A stretch of DNA of 64,000 nucleotides from Gaertneriomyces semiglobifer (GCA_025558075.1 JAHLKF010000006.1:868001-932000), one strand, 5' to 3'. Counted from the stretch's first letter, positions 33,854 to 45,135 are shown. The notes: a model not told the origin generated them from the letters alone. Numbers and translations are program-made.

Positions 33854-35848
33854 ATGACCGGGGAGAAGTTTGTGCTGCCTGAAGTGCAGGATCATAATCG
33901 TGGGTGGGGTCCTGCGCAGATTCCTGAGGAGTTTGCGGATGTCCCATATGCGCCCTTCTCGAAATCGGACCGCCTAGGAAAGATCGCTGACTGGAGTGCA
34001 CCTGCTGGAGGTCAAGATGGATACTATGACAGGAGAGATGGAGAGTACCGCCGACGCAGGTTTGGCCAGCAGCAGGAGGCATTTGGAGCTGGTCTAGCAA
34101 GCGTCTTCAGCTATAGCGTCGCTGGCGAGGATGAGGATTTCACTACTGTGGATCGCTCCAGCACTACCCAAAAAAAGACTGGTGGACGGACGACTCGCGG
34201 TGGCCGTGGAGGTGCACGTGGTGGATTTGGATGGCAAGCTCGTGGTGGCGGTGCCAGAAGGGATGGTCGTGGTGGTTACCAAGGGCCCAGGAGAAGATTT
34301 GGTGGTTACAATGACAAACCCGTCCGGATCAGAGAATCCAGTGTCCAGATCGGTGAAGATTGGAGAGTCATTGAGGAGCTCGATTTCCCTCGTATGACCA
34401 AGCTCTACTACGAAGTCGAAGAGGCTGAGGACTTGTGAGTACTCCGTTTTGTTTTGTTCGGCCGTCATGTGTGGGGCTTTTTCTACCAGAGAAGCGATGA
34501 TGCATATTTTTTCTTCGTGCTTGACACCTACGTGGAGGTTCACAAATTGTATTCACACTGTCTGATGCTTCTCGACCACACAAGCCTCACACATGATTTA
34601 GCCGATGTGATATCTATCACTTGCTAATTCGCTTGTCCTTAGATCTGCAAACGGTACTTTGAACTACTTTGATAAACAAAATGACCGTGTTTCCACAAAG
34701 GCAGAGAAGACACTCCAACAAATTGACCGCAACTTCTTGAACGTCACGAGTAGCGAGGACCCGGTCCTCCTCGACCTCGCGGCGAAGGACAACTCGGAGG
34801 GAACTACCATATACGCCACGGATAACATTCTGGCAGCTCTGATGGCCTCTACTCGTGCAGTGTACTCATTTGACATCGTAATCTCAAAGCAGGATGGCAA
34901 GATCTTCTTTGACAAGCGGGATGGAGGAGCTTTCGATTTCCTGAGCGTAAATGAAAACGCTGCTGATCCTCCAATGGAAAGCCCGGACAAGGACAACATT
35001 AACACACCACAGGCTCTTGCTATGGAGGCGACATACATCAACCGTAACTTCTCTCAACAAGTGCTGAAGGACAATGAAAAGGTCGAGTTCAAGCAACCAA
35101 ATCCGTTCGTGGATCCGAATGCCCCCGAACCGACGCCTTCGCTTGCATATCGGTACCGTAAATGGGACTTGGGTGACAACATCTACCTTGTTGCTCGTAC
35201 TCAAATTGACACTGTCGTACAACATTCGGGTGTCAACAACCAACAATTCGTCGGACCGCTGGCTCCCCGCAATGCTTCTCACTCCACATCCGATTCCCTC
35301 CTTGTTAACGTCAAGGCACTAAATGAATTTGACTCTCGCGCTGCTGGAAGCGGTGCTGCTCCGGACTGGCGCCAGAAGCTCGACTCACAGCGCGGTGCTG
35401 TCATGGCTACGGAGCTGAAGAACAACGGTAACAAGATTGCACGGTGGACCCTTGAAGCTGTCTTGGCTGGTGTTGACCAGTTGAGGCTCGGTTTCGTGTC
35501 TCGTGCTAACCCCAAGGATCGCACCCGTCATGTCATTCTGGGAACGAGCACATTGAAGCCCAAGGACCTTGCGCAGCAGATGAACGTTAGCGTTGGCAAT
35601 GCGTGGGGTATCCTGAAGATGTTTGCTGATTTCTGTGTGAACAATCTTGAGGATGGTAAATTTGTGCTTGTGAAGGACCCGAACAAGGTAAGGAACGTCA
35701 TTCTTTTATGCCGCCCCTTCGCTTTCGCTAATTCGCGTTCGGCTTTTATCAGGCACTTCTCCGCTTGTATGCTGTTCCGGAAGACGCCTTCGATGAAGGT
35801 GAGGAGATGGGAGAACACATGAGCGAGATACCGGGAGACGACGAGTAA
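33854..35848 (+). CDS. eIF3d: translation initiation factor eIF3 subunit d
   Basis: Peripheral eIF3 subunit that contacts the mRNA entry channel and binds the 5' cap on selected mRNAs. About 573 residues in three exons. The N-terminus (FVLPEVQDHNRGWGPAQIPE) and DVPYAPFSKSDRLGKIADWS are signature sequences. An RGG-rich stretch (TRGGRGGARGGFGWQARGGG) lies near residue 115-140, as in other eIF3d proteins. The cap-binding core follows (IYATDNILAALMASTRAVYS; KWDLGDNIYLVARTQID), and the acidic tail ends EHMSEIPGDDE. Introns: 34435-34642 (208 nt, the longest in the window among those I resolved) and 35688-35752. All parts of a functional protein are present. Confidence 0.96.
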
Positions 35849-36023
35849 ATGTACCTTAGACTGACACACGATGTTTGGTTGCTTCTGATTGGAAATATAT
35901 GTGATTTCTCCATGGTATACAAGTAGTTCAATCGGAAATTGCCGTTGGCTACGTGGGTGTCCAATAGGGCAGAAACAATCTAAGTACATCCCAAAAATCC
36001 TCCCAAAAATCCACCTACAGTAT
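35849..36023. other. convergent 3' intergenic region
   Basis: 175 bp between the converging stops of eIF3d and the kinase gene. A short near-duplicate ('cccaaaaatcc' twice) is present at 35991-36010; otherwise featureless. Confidence 0.4.
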
Positions 36024-38272
36024 CTACAACTCCTCTAGTTCAGGTATAAGGTCCGGTATTTGGCTGAGGTTGACTCGTTTGCGGAAGTCCGGGTCCATCA
36101 TGGCCTCAAGAGCGTCTGCAGCTGCCTGGGAAACTTCGACCTCTAGCTGATCCTCAAAGGCAACGACTCGGTCATTGATGTGAATACCAAGTGCCTCTTC
36201 TTTGGTCGCGAAGGGATCGTTGCGCAGTAGCAGGATGAAGAAGACTGTTCCCAGGGCCCATACTTCTTGTTTCTCCACTTGGTATGGTCGGCCACGGTGA
36301 GCTTCTGGAGACGCGAACTTGATAGTTCCGCAGAATTTGTTTGTCGTCATGCCCGTGTAGAAATGCGTCGCCGACCCAAAATCAATGAGCTTGATCTCGA
36401 GGGTATCTTTGTTTATCATAATGTTCTCATCTGCAAAATGTGAATGAAGAAAGTGTATGTGCGTTGCGGCAAAGCGAAAGTTGTCAGCAAACACGTCGCG
36501 CGTAGGTTCTTTCCCAACGAGTTCCCACACATATCGAGTGGGTCTTCTCGGGCCTTGAAGAGACAAGTTCACCCACCTTTGATGTCGTTATGCACGACCC
36601 CTCGGCTCTTGAGCCAGAGAACAACATCGACTATCCGGCTAAAGATCTTCCACGCGACGATCTCTTCCACAGGTGCGTACTCGTCAATGTACTGGAAGAG
36701 GTCGACCCACGCGCCGCCCCCTAGGTACTCCATCACTACACAGTAGCAGCTAGAGCCCATGTCAAAGTAGTCATAGTATTTGACGATCGCCGGGTGAACG
36801 TCCGGACACTCGCTCATCCGTTGCAGCACATAAGCTTCCATGGGCATCCGGTTCCCATTATCGTCGACATGCCAGTGCCAGACGGTTGTTGCCCGAAATA
36901 ACTTTAGGACGACGTCGGTCGAGTCCGAGCGACGCTTCGCGTGCGCAATGATGTTCGCGCCCTCATTGTTGTTCGCGGTCAGGTTCGTGAGAATCTACAA
37001 TGTGCCGTAATCAACACCCGAAATAGGACAAAGGACAAGGATATTTCAGAACAAACAAAGTCTAGACGTCTACTTCTATTTAAGACCCTTCCGTCGGAGA
37101 TGGTTTACGTACTTCGTAATCATTGATCTTTGATACCTGCGTTTCTCAAAATAAATATGTCTCTGTCGCACTTCAGGAACTCAGACAATGCCGCTCTTAC
37201 CGATACAACGTTGGCTTTCTTGCCATTGAAAAACTTCTTGATTTTCTTCATGATCTTGTTGTCTTTGTTTTCATCGGTCAGCGTAATGGTCGAATCATTG
37301 ATCTCATGGCGCTTCGCTTTCTTGAGGATGGACTTGAACCATCTGCAAAGCATGAAACAGTTAATCCCCATAACAAGATATCAACAGTAGACCTTGATGG
37401 CAACATACCGTGCTTTCTTTTTCGACAATTCTGTTTTTCCACGCTCATCCTGTGTTTGAAGATCAATCATGGTAAGACCGAGCTCAACCGGAGGCCGTGT
37501 CGGCTCGAAACCTAGTTTCTGGTCAAGTTCCAAGACATCCTGCTCATGTTGTTGCATGTCAGCGAGTCGTAATTCCTCTAGAGCCTGTTCCTGCTCTGCA
37601 ATAAACGCAGCCCGCTCGCTCTCAACACTTTCCGACGCTTGCCGATCCCGTTCCTCGGAAATTTCGGATTCTACTCTCTCTTTCTCTTTTTGTTTTCTGG
37701 CTTCAATCTGTTTCAAAGCAAATTCTCTGTCGGATTTGATGAGAAGCTCCTGCACAAACTCGTGCGAGTTGGAAACGGACGGCACGTTGACATCGCTTGG
37801 AGCATCGAATCCCCGGCGTAGGTGTGCGATATTTGAAGGTAAAATCACTCTGTATGGGGTGGGTTGTGCTTTAGTGATTAGCCCGCAAGGCAGCCAAGAG
37901 TGGGGTCCCAGTGTAGAATAGCCAGTTACAAGCTCGTAGGCATCAATGTCATCAAGGTAGTAGTTTACCAGGGTTGGGCACTTTAATTGCTTCAGTCTGA
38001 AAGGATCCAAAGCATTAATACCAAACTAATGCTTTTCATGCATCTTACTTTGCGAGAGCTGACCTCGCTAGACCCAAAGAACGGCTTTGTATGAGTGCGA
38101 GGTTGAAGAAAATGGTGATTCGCTGCACGCTGATGTTGGCCCAAGGCACCTCTTTCCACATCTGGACTTGGGTCCATTTCGCATCGGCAGGAGTACCCTT
38201 GACGGCGTCGGCGATACCGCCGCGGTATGCTCGCTGTTTCTCATGTTCACTTTTATAGTGTATGCGGACCAT
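36024..38272 (-). CDS. divergent Ser/Thr protein kinase with novel N-terminal region
   Basis: Six or more exons, about 600 residues. Residues 1-180 (MVRIHYKSEHEKQRAYRGGI onward) match no family I know. A charged coiled-coil segment (EARKQKEKERVESEISEERD...) follows, then a Lys-rich linker and a C-terminal kinase domain: VVLKLF (ATP Lys), MEAYVLQRM (alpha-C Glu), catalytic loop VVHNDIKDENIMIN, DFGSA, activation segment NKFCGTIKFASPE, and EVWALGTVFFILLLRNDPF. The activation and subdomain IX sequences are closest to PAS-kinase/CAMK-like kinases. The glycine loop is degenerate (ANNNEGANII) and HRD is HND, so it is a non-RD kinase. A 24-nt microexon at 37113-37136 codes VSKINDYE at the start of the domain. 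The start at 38272 has an intron after LGLAR (near 38058). Confidence 0.78.
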
Positions 38273-38314
38273 GGTGGGAAAATAACGCAGAAGATAAACA
38301 CACAGGGCAAGGGT

Positions 38315-38833
38315 TCAAATGGAAAGCGGTGAAAATGGGAAATGAATTGCTATTGCTGAGAGCCAATCTATACTGTTATGGGAGGTAACAGTATGAAGGT
38401 GTTGATATGTAGTGGAAGGGAATTCAGACTGGGAAGTATGGAGAGATTGCGAATAGTTAACAAGCGGAGTTCGTCGGATACTTTGCTGACGGTGCTCAAT
38501 GTACTCAAAAATGTCCGTGCATAAAGTTGCGTATGTGTTCACTTGTAAACAGTACGTGATCAAGTTTTCAGGATCGAGACAATCGAGAGATCGTGAGCTC
38601 ACATTCTTCCATCCGCACAGCAACGTGGGACTTTTGGGATTTGTATCGAGGACGAACACATCCGAAGGCCGCTCTGCATTGATTAGTAGTACATGACTCG
38701 GTAACCGTATACGTGGGACCTCTAGAACCGCTTGCTTGTCCTTTTGGATCTGAAGGGCAACCCCTACCAGACCCTCGAGGTGATTGTCCTGCGCGTTCTC
38801 AGCGGAGTGAGGTAAGCAGATTACGAAATCCAA
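38315..38833 (-). CDS. unknown small protein, gene model uncertain
   Basis: A 172-codon frame begins MDFVICLPHSAENAQDNHLE and reads convincingly for about 80 residues (VPRIRLPSHVLLINAERPSD; PTLLCGWKN). A GTGAGC donor right after GWKN and a possible TACAAG acceptor before NTYATLCTDIFEYIEH suggest an intron; the last 50 residues look like translated noncoding sequence. It ends only 42 bp before the kinase start, so it could alternatively be a leader or upstream exon of that gene. I recognise no family. Confidence 0.4.
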   Translation of the reverse strand: MDFVICLPHSAENAQDNHLEGLVGVALQIQKDKQAVLEVPRIRLPSHVLLINAERPSDVFVLDTNPKSPTLLCGWKNVSSRSLDCLDPENLITYCLQVNTYATLCTDIFEYIEHRQQSIRRTPLVNYSQSLHTSQSEFPSTTYQHLHTVTSHNSIDWLSAIAIHFPFSPLSI

Positions 38834-38840
38834 ACCCTAA
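38832..38840. promoter_or_regulatory. telo-box AAACCCTAA
   Basis: Single telomere-like box located just outside two outward-facing starts (38833 on the minus strand, 38958 on the plus strand). Similar to the double box at 7516. Confidence 0.3.
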
Positions 38841-38957
38841 CCACAGCTGTCCGAACCGCGTCTCCACATCTCACACTTATTTTCCAAGTCCTCACCGGTA
38901 GTGAGTTAAACTGTGAGCGGGTAAAAAGTGCGTACGTCTCCAGAAGGGAGATTTGTC

Positions 38958-40127
38958 ATGGGAAAAGGAAAGAATCGACTAAAAGCCAAGCTTCAGACTG
39001 CCGTTCGAGATCGTGCGCCTCCTTTCAGCAGCGTCGCAAGCTCATCCACACCCGTTCTAAGTGTTGAAGAACTTTTACGTAACCGTCCCGCCGTTCGCTC
39101 AAGTAGACATTCCACTGCATACACCGAGGTACAGCATGGTTCCGCGGCTGCATTTGAAAGGCACCAGCAATGGATAGCAGGGACACAGGAAAGTGCGCTT
39201 CGCAGGGCGCAGAGATCAGCCATCGCTGGACCGGCGCCACCCGCAAGCTGGCGAGAAATATGGACGGAAAGAGTGTTAACGACTGGAATGCACTCGGCAC
39301 CTGAGCCAGTGTTACATCCCAACGCCACGGGTGCGCCGTCGTTGCGATCCATATGCGCCAACGCCGTGGCCAAAAACATTAGACGGTACAAAGGCACAGC
39401 AGCAATGTTCCGCTCCGTACCGTTCTACCTCCGTGCAGTGATCATGTTGCGTTGTGTTGGCTTGAGTGACGATTTGCTTCCTCTATTTGCCGGAGATGAC
39501 ATGCGAATGTGGACGTTTGTGCGATCCAAAAGCTCGGTGGCTGGCATCAGTAAACATTTGCTGGGAGTGGTTTTGGAGGAGGAGGAGGAAGACGGCTTTC
39601 AAGAAGGATCAAGCGACAATGCTGTTAGCAACTCTGCACAACCAGAAGTAGATTCTTGGGAAGACTACGCCGACATTCCTACTCTATCAACGCCTACCCT
39701 GCTGAATGTGGGTCGAAACACTCTGGCAAACCTTCATAACCTCCGCATGTACAATATACCTTCGTTGCCGCACACATTCACGACCCTCCTATGTCGACAT
39801 GTTCCACAACTTTCATCATTGACCTTGGAAAACACGTATAACCCTCTTACGGGACCTTCAGCTTTCAGCGCCTTTGCACGACAGCTACATCATCTAGTGT
39901 TCTTGGATGTTTCATACTGTGGGTGGGTGGACGACAGTCTGGTTGCAGATATAGGCTGGGAGGAGGAGGAGACGGTGTTCCCAAAGTTACGATGGCTGGC
40001 CGTCGTGGACTGCAGGTTCCAGAAGAGCCCAGAGGATTCTCTCAAAACGATGCGACCCCAAGTCAAGCTGATTTCCTCAGTTGGGGGCCTGCGGCTATCC
40101 GATGTATATTTGCAACCTTGGCAATAA
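38958..40127 (+). CDS. leucine-rich (RNI-like) protein
   Basis: About 389 residues, apparently intronless. The basic N-terminus (MGKGKNRLKAKLQ) resembles a nucleolar/nuclear-type start. The middle has an acidic run (EEEEEDG) and a hydrophobic helical region (SVPFYLRAVIMLRCVGLSDD). The C-terminal half carries leucine-rich repeats (LPHTFTTLLCRHVPQLSSLT; HLVFLDVSYCGWVDDSLVAD; FPKLRWLAVVDCRF) as in RNI-type or F-box-associated proteins, though I see no F-box. I chose the ATG at 38958 over an earlier in-frame position because it starts the basic region. Function unknown. Confidence 0.65.
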   Translation: MGKGKNRLKAKLQTAVRDRAPPFSSVASSSTPVLSVEELLRNRPAVRSSRHSTAYTEVQHGSAAAFERHQQWIAGTQESALRRAQRSAIAGPAPPASWREIWTERVLTTGMHSAPEPVLHPNATGAPSLRSICANAVAKNIRRYKGTAAMFRSVPFYLRAVIMLRCVGLSDDLLPLFAGDDMRMWTFVRSKSSVAGISKHLLGVVLEEEEEDGFQEGSSDNAVSNSAQPEVDSWEDYADIPTLSTPTLLNVGRNTLANLHNLRMYNIPSLPHTFTTLLCRHVPQLSSLTLENTYNPLTGPSAFSAFARQLHHLVFLDVSYCGWVDDSLVADIGWEEEETVFPKLRWLAVVDCRFQKSPEDSLKTMRPQVKLISSVGGLRLSDVYLQPWQ

Positions 40128-40463
40128 GTCATTTGTGGCTCATATCGTTTATATCAAAATCCTGTATTTGGGTATATATGTATCATGATTTCTTTACAGT
40201 CTTGTCTCAATTTATGGAGGTCGGTCGATTCAAATAAGGAGGTTCCAATTCTCTTCCAATTCTCTGTGTCGTGTGGTTGTTTCGGGTTTTCAAAAGCTGT
40301 AAACTTTCTTTCTTAACTCTTTGTTTTCTGATATACGAGCAAACCTGTTTTTGTTTTCCAGAAAGATCTGACCCTTTAGGATAATCCGGGGTATCGTCGA
40401 TATATATGAAGTCTTTCACGGGCGGGAACTTGTTTCGTTTTTGACGGAATGCTTGATGTAGCT

Positions 40464-42601
40464 CTAGATAGCGAAGCGTTGGGCGTTACGTGCGCTGCCA
40501 CCAGAAGTCAGGGAGGCAGCCGCAGAGCTCAATTGGAAATCAGGCTTTTGCAGAGCCCACATCTTGGCGATATCAGTCGGCATATCCACCCCAGCAAAGT
40601 CATCACATGCGTCAATATCGAACGGAAGTGTCAAACCTTCCGCTGTCGGGTCAGCGCTAAACGTCGGGCTGTGCGTTGGAGACGGCGGCGCCAGTGCGGG
40701 CGTCGACGAACGGGCAACAGAAGTTCCAACAGATACACCCACCATTGCGGAAATGGATGGATTGGGTCCCGGTGAAGAGCGCAATTGTGAATGGGCTAAA
40801 GCACGCTGCTGCTGGTTGCCGTAGTATTCGTAAGCATTCAACCTCGTGTGCAAGTCCAGACCTGCATACTCGGGACCCAGCATGGCCGGTATCTGCTGCT
40901 GCATCTGGTCTTGCTGACCTGAGAGAGGAAACGCTGCTGCCGACGGATGCGTAAAGTTGCGTTCACGCTGGAACATCAGATGGCGCGGTAACATGAGATC
41001 TGCCATTTCCTCTGCAGCAGCCGCAGTCGATACGCTGGGCGACGCAGAAGCTTCGGCGTATTGCGGAATGAAGGACAGGCTTCTAGGACGTGGGCGTTGA
41101 CGAATTTGTGAATGGTTTGTGCCCTCGGTATCATACCCGTAGTCCAGCTTCATGTTCATGGCCATGGCATTCGCAGTGAACGCCATCAACGCTTCCCTTT
41201 CCCGGCGTTGATGTTCGCGGAGTTGATCGCGTTGAAAGTTGAGAAAGTCGATCGTCTCCTGATTGGGACCCATCGCACATGGCGCAGCGGAACCGTGCAA
41301 AAAGCGACATGCGGGCCCGCGATTGCAAATGCCTTGGAGCCAATACCGACAGATGGACCGTGGTCCACTTGATCCCGGCCGCAGTGGCGATGTATGAGGC
41401 GTCGGGCTAGACCGCGACCTCTGATGTTGCGCCTGGTACTGTCCCGTTCCGTTCAACAGCGGATGTGCGTTCGCTTGAGTGGGAGCCTGACCAGGTGGGC
41501 CTTTGTGAATGAACCAGCAAGCATCACCATATCTACACCAATGACATGTGTGAGATCATGCATATTGAGCGTGGGCAAGGCTAAGGCGAGAGTGGGCCTT
41601 CATCTTACCTGCAAGTTCCTTTATGCCAAAACCGACAAATTCCTCGAGGACCCTTTCCTGGACTTCCATTCCTCGTAGTTTGAAGTGGTTGACCTAGTTC
41701 ACCGCGACCCATCCGGGCGAACATTTCTTCCATTTCGCGCTCCATGGCCAAATCCGTCATGTCGCGATAGGTGGTACTTGTGGAGGATGATGACAATGAT
41801 TGAGAAGAGCCTCCAGATTCTTCTGAGAGGCCGGTTTCAGATACGGCTTGTTGGAGATGAGAGTGCTGTCGCATGGTTTGAGCGAGTATTTCCTTGATTT
41901 CTGGATTCGAAGTGTAATCCATCGCTGTGCCTAGCATTGCTGAAATAGAAGAAATATCATGAGAAACGGGCAACCTCTATCGCTTTTTTTTCCCTACTCT
42001 ATGCGATCTATATAGAAGAGGTCCTCCCCAAAACGCGCAGATAAGTAAGTTCGGTTTCTGCCCAAGATATTTTGTGACTCGACTGCGGCTGATTCTCGAG
42101 CTGCACCTCTCCGTCGTCGCCCAAAAACACCGTTCTCGTCGTATGATGGATGAGGCCTCGAATGTGCTCTCTCCTGTAGGCTGCATCCGTCTGCAAAAGG
42201 CGTTCCATCTACATAATGACGTTCATCCTCCGTTCCATATACGGGTCACGTGACCACATTGGGCTTTCCAAAGTGTCAAAGGGTGGAACATTGTCTTCAA
42301 GGTCGTGCATGCAGCCGGGCGTTCCGCCACCGAACCTCGGGCGGCAGATGTGGGCACGACGAGATAATGAAGAAAGGGGGAACGTACCTCGATGCCAGGG
42401 GTTGGCGCCGACCTGCAATAGCTCGTGAACGCAGGCCACATGGTTATACTTGGCAGCTTCGACAAGGGCGGTGCGGCCGACACTGTCTTGCCATTCGAGA
42501 GCAGCTCGGAAAGCAGCCTGGCCCTTGGCATACTCTTCATCCAGAGCGCGACGCAAGGCAGTCAGCTCGCCACTGTTAGCGGCTTGCCATACGGAAGACA
42601 T
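40464..42601 (-). CDS. ankyrin-repeat protein with two CCCH zinc fingers
   Basis: Probable RNA-binding regulator. The first exon (MSSVWQAANSGELTALRRAL) carries one or two ankyrin repeats (SVGRTALVEAAKYNHVACVH). After an intron beginning GTACGT near 42374, the frame in 41980-42210 is not settled. A later exon (AMLGTAMDYTSNPEIKEILA) leads into the first CCCH finger, CRFWHKGTC-RYGDAC-WFIH, split by an intron near 41535-41605. The second is CRYWLQGICNRGPACRFLH. Both are C-x7-C-x5-C-x3-H, spaced about 60 residues apart by a Ser/Pro-rich linker. The C-terminus is Gln/Met/Ser-rich. Ankyrin plus tandem CCCH is known from plant stress regulators and some fungi, but no orthologue is assigned. The ends at 42601 and 40464 are clear. 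Confidence 0.72.
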
Positions 42602-42760
42602 TGATGGTGTGTGATGAAGATGATGATGGGGTTGTAAGCAGGTTCAGCGAAAGGCCAGGGCCAAGGGAGGGAGCCAATGTTTCACAGGTGTATGAATCTG
42701 TATACCGATAAGCTGCCTTTTTCTACAGTGCGATGTTGCCCGATCCCGGGTATGAAGTCC

Positions 42761-42850
42761 AGTGTGTGTGTGTTGTGTAGTGTGTGGTGTGTATGTGGTA
42801 TGCTTCTAGAGTGTGTTGGTGTGTGGTAGTGGGTGGTGTGTATGGTGGGA
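42761..42850. repeat. GT-rich microsatellite
   Basis: Imperfect (GT)n with GTGTGTGT runs broken by TA and GG dinucleotides. On the other strand it reads as CA-rich sequence, producing spurious His/Thr-rich frames. Confidence 0.7.
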
Positions 42851-44112
42851 GAGTAAACGGAGTAGAAGGAGGAAGGGGGGGATGTAAAAGTGGGTGGAGG
42901 ACGATGACACAAAGCAGGGAGGGAATGGCGGGCAAGTAGCTAAGGCGCTATGATACAACGAGTGTGGTGGATCGATAGGCTTTACATGCGAGGGGTATGT
43001 CTGTTAATGGTATGAGTGGGTGAGTGAGTTGGGGAGTGTGCTATGAGTTGGATGGAATTGATGGTGGGAGCTACCGAAGCAAGCTGTCAACGGATTAGGA
43101 ATGGATGGCAATGGGTATTCGTTTACTCGTTAACGAACGGAAGTCAAGCGTAAAAGCGGTAAAAAGTCAAAGGCAATGGGCGACGAGCGACTAAGCAGCT
43201 TGTCTCTTGTTGATCGAACCGACGAGTAAGTCGCAAGTTGTGTCAGCAGCGATTGATGAATGTCAATTCTGCGGGAAATGGATTTGGTTGTTTGAAAGGA
43301 GGTTTTTGTTTGGAAAAAGCTAAGCGTTTTTAGGATCTTGGATCTGCGTTGATGGTTTTTGGATTGATTGTGAGTAAGTGCCAAATTCAAAGGCGGTGAG
43401 ATGAATAGGCGGTGGTGAGGTCTGCGATGCTGATGCTGGTTGCTTGATGGATGCTCTCGCTGCCTGCTGCTGCTGCTCACCACCACCACAACCTACCCAC
43501 CTCTCAAGATCAACTCACCAAAACCAAATGCCTGTCAGACGGTGGAGATGATTATTATTCGTTTGCAATGAATGAATTGGAATGAATGGGCGGTTTCATG
43601 TTTGACAGCAGCGACGCTGTTGCGAGAGTAGTTGCGTCTCCGTTCCTTGTTTGCGTGGAATTGGGAATGGCAATGCCCATCTCCTGCAGCATCCGTTCAT
43701 TGCCTGTGTGCCATACTGGCACTGGCTACCTATGCATGGCCTACCGGTATACCTTGTATCTACATGGACATGACATGCATCCATCGTGAATGTATGCGCT
43801 GCTGTGGCTGTCATGACGAACCCTGCAAAGACGGCAGGGACCAACGCAGAAACGCAACGCAACATGGCCGAACGCAACGTCAACAACTAACAGCCACCTT
43901 CCCAATTCCACCAGCCGATGACAAGGCCCATTAATGGATGGATGGAATGACTGCGTAGATAGATGCACCTGCTGTCCATGTATTCTTGTTGCTGAGATCC
44001 ATTTGCGACCTCGGCGGTAAGGTTCTCTCACCAGGGCCCGCTCTCAATGATCAACAGCGCCAGGGTCCGATATGAACCCATGATCAACAATTGCAGAATT
44101 GCAGATGAGTGT

Positions 44113-44119
44113 TATAAAG
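44113..44119 (+). promoter_or_regulatory. TATA box (TATAAAG)
   Basis: 178 bp upstream of the start codon at 44291; the intervening sequence is C/A-rich as in a fungal leader. Confidence 0.4.
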
Positions 44120-44290
44120 TCTAAACCAACTCACCTTTTCAGCAACTCTCCAACTCACGGCGTCATATTCATCGCCTTCGTCGTCGCGGAGACCAAACAG
44201 CAGCAGCAACACTTGCACACTCTATTTACAGTAACTAAACATACCCCCAATCTAACCTCACCCACCAACCAACCAACCACCCACCTTCCA

Positions 44291-45135
44291 ATGACGTTGG
44301 CAGCAGCCCTTGCTACCACCACCACCGCTACCACGACTACTACTCCTACCACTACCACTACAGAAACCACTACCACTCAGCCCTCCTGCATCACAACACC
44401 TAGCCACATTATCGAAGCCTATTTCTACTCACCGACTTCCCGTCTCGACATTCCGCCAAGAGACGCCAGCTGGGATTTCCGCCGTTATGACAGTGAAAAG
44501 TCCAACACATCAAACGATCCTGAAGCTCCTTCCTTTCGCAAATCCATGTTTGCATTTCTAAAACGCAAATCGGATCATGGTAAACCAAAGCCCAGTCATG
44601 GTGCCAGCGTCGCTAGATCCAAGAGCTTCATTGGCAGGTATGTAGCTACGCAGTAATCGTCGCTACCATCCTCAAAACCTAATTAACTTATCTGGTGGTT
44701 TCTAGGATAGAAAAGTGGCGCCACTCTATACCTCTAGCACCACCTCCGAACACTGTATCCCCACCCGAGCCTCCATCACCTCCTTCAAACAACAACGCTT
44801 CCTCGATACCCTATACCCCGTCATATCCAACACCTCACCACTCCACACCGTCACTCTCCTCTCAGAAATCAAAACAGGACTCACTATCAGTCCCCACTTA
44901 TCCACAACGCCGAGAAAGCCTAGAACGTGCCAGCGCAGAGCGGCCTACAACGACAACACTGGAGACTGCAATCGACACTCGCTCCGTCGCCACTGCAAAG
45001 AGCGATGCCTCCTCCTCCATCGCGACTTCCATTGCCACAACTTTGACGCATAATCCGATCATCATACGGACGGCAACAATACGATCGCACAAGGCAATCA
45101 TAGAGGATAGTTCTGCAGTGTATGCAGCGCATTAA
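44291..45135 (+). CDS. low-complexity Thr/Ser/Pro-rich protein, two exons
   Basis: About 255 residues, no family recognised. After MTLAAALATT comes a Thr-rich tract encoded by ACY repeats, then SHIIEAYFYSPTSRLDIPPR and a basic patch (MFAFLKRKSDHGKPKP). An intron (GTATGT at 44638 to CTAG at 44704) joins FIGR to IEKWRHSIPLAPPP, and a long Pro/Ser/Thr-rich tail follows. The combination of short conserved-looking segment and disorder suggests a regulatory or cell-cortex protein, but this is a guess. A TATA box lies upstream. Confidence 0.55.

Larger units (their letters stand above)
42602..44290. repeat. gene-poor, simple-repeat-rich intergenic region
   Basis: 1.7 kb between outward-facing starts, the longest gap in the window. 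It contains a GT-rich microsatellite cluster (42761-42850), TGAG/GGTG-type runs (42990-43040) and TGGATGGATGG (43935). Reading frames here are translations of these repeats (poly-His/Thr/Pro) or lack similarity. It probably holds long leaders and promoters of the two flanking genes; nothing structural is seen. Confidence 0.5.

Noticed and set aside
37310..37375. Possible tRNA-like segment with GGACTTGAACC
   Set aside because: No cloverleaf pairing found; the segment is coding in the kinase gene (WFKSILKKAKRHE).
42682..42935. His/Thr/Pro-rich minus-strand ORFs
   Set aside because: They are translations of a GT microsatellite.
43632..43934. Cys-rich plus-strand ORF that might be a small secreted protein
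   Set aside because: No signal peptide directly after the ATG, no upstream core promoter, and it lies in repeat-rich sequence; support too weak.
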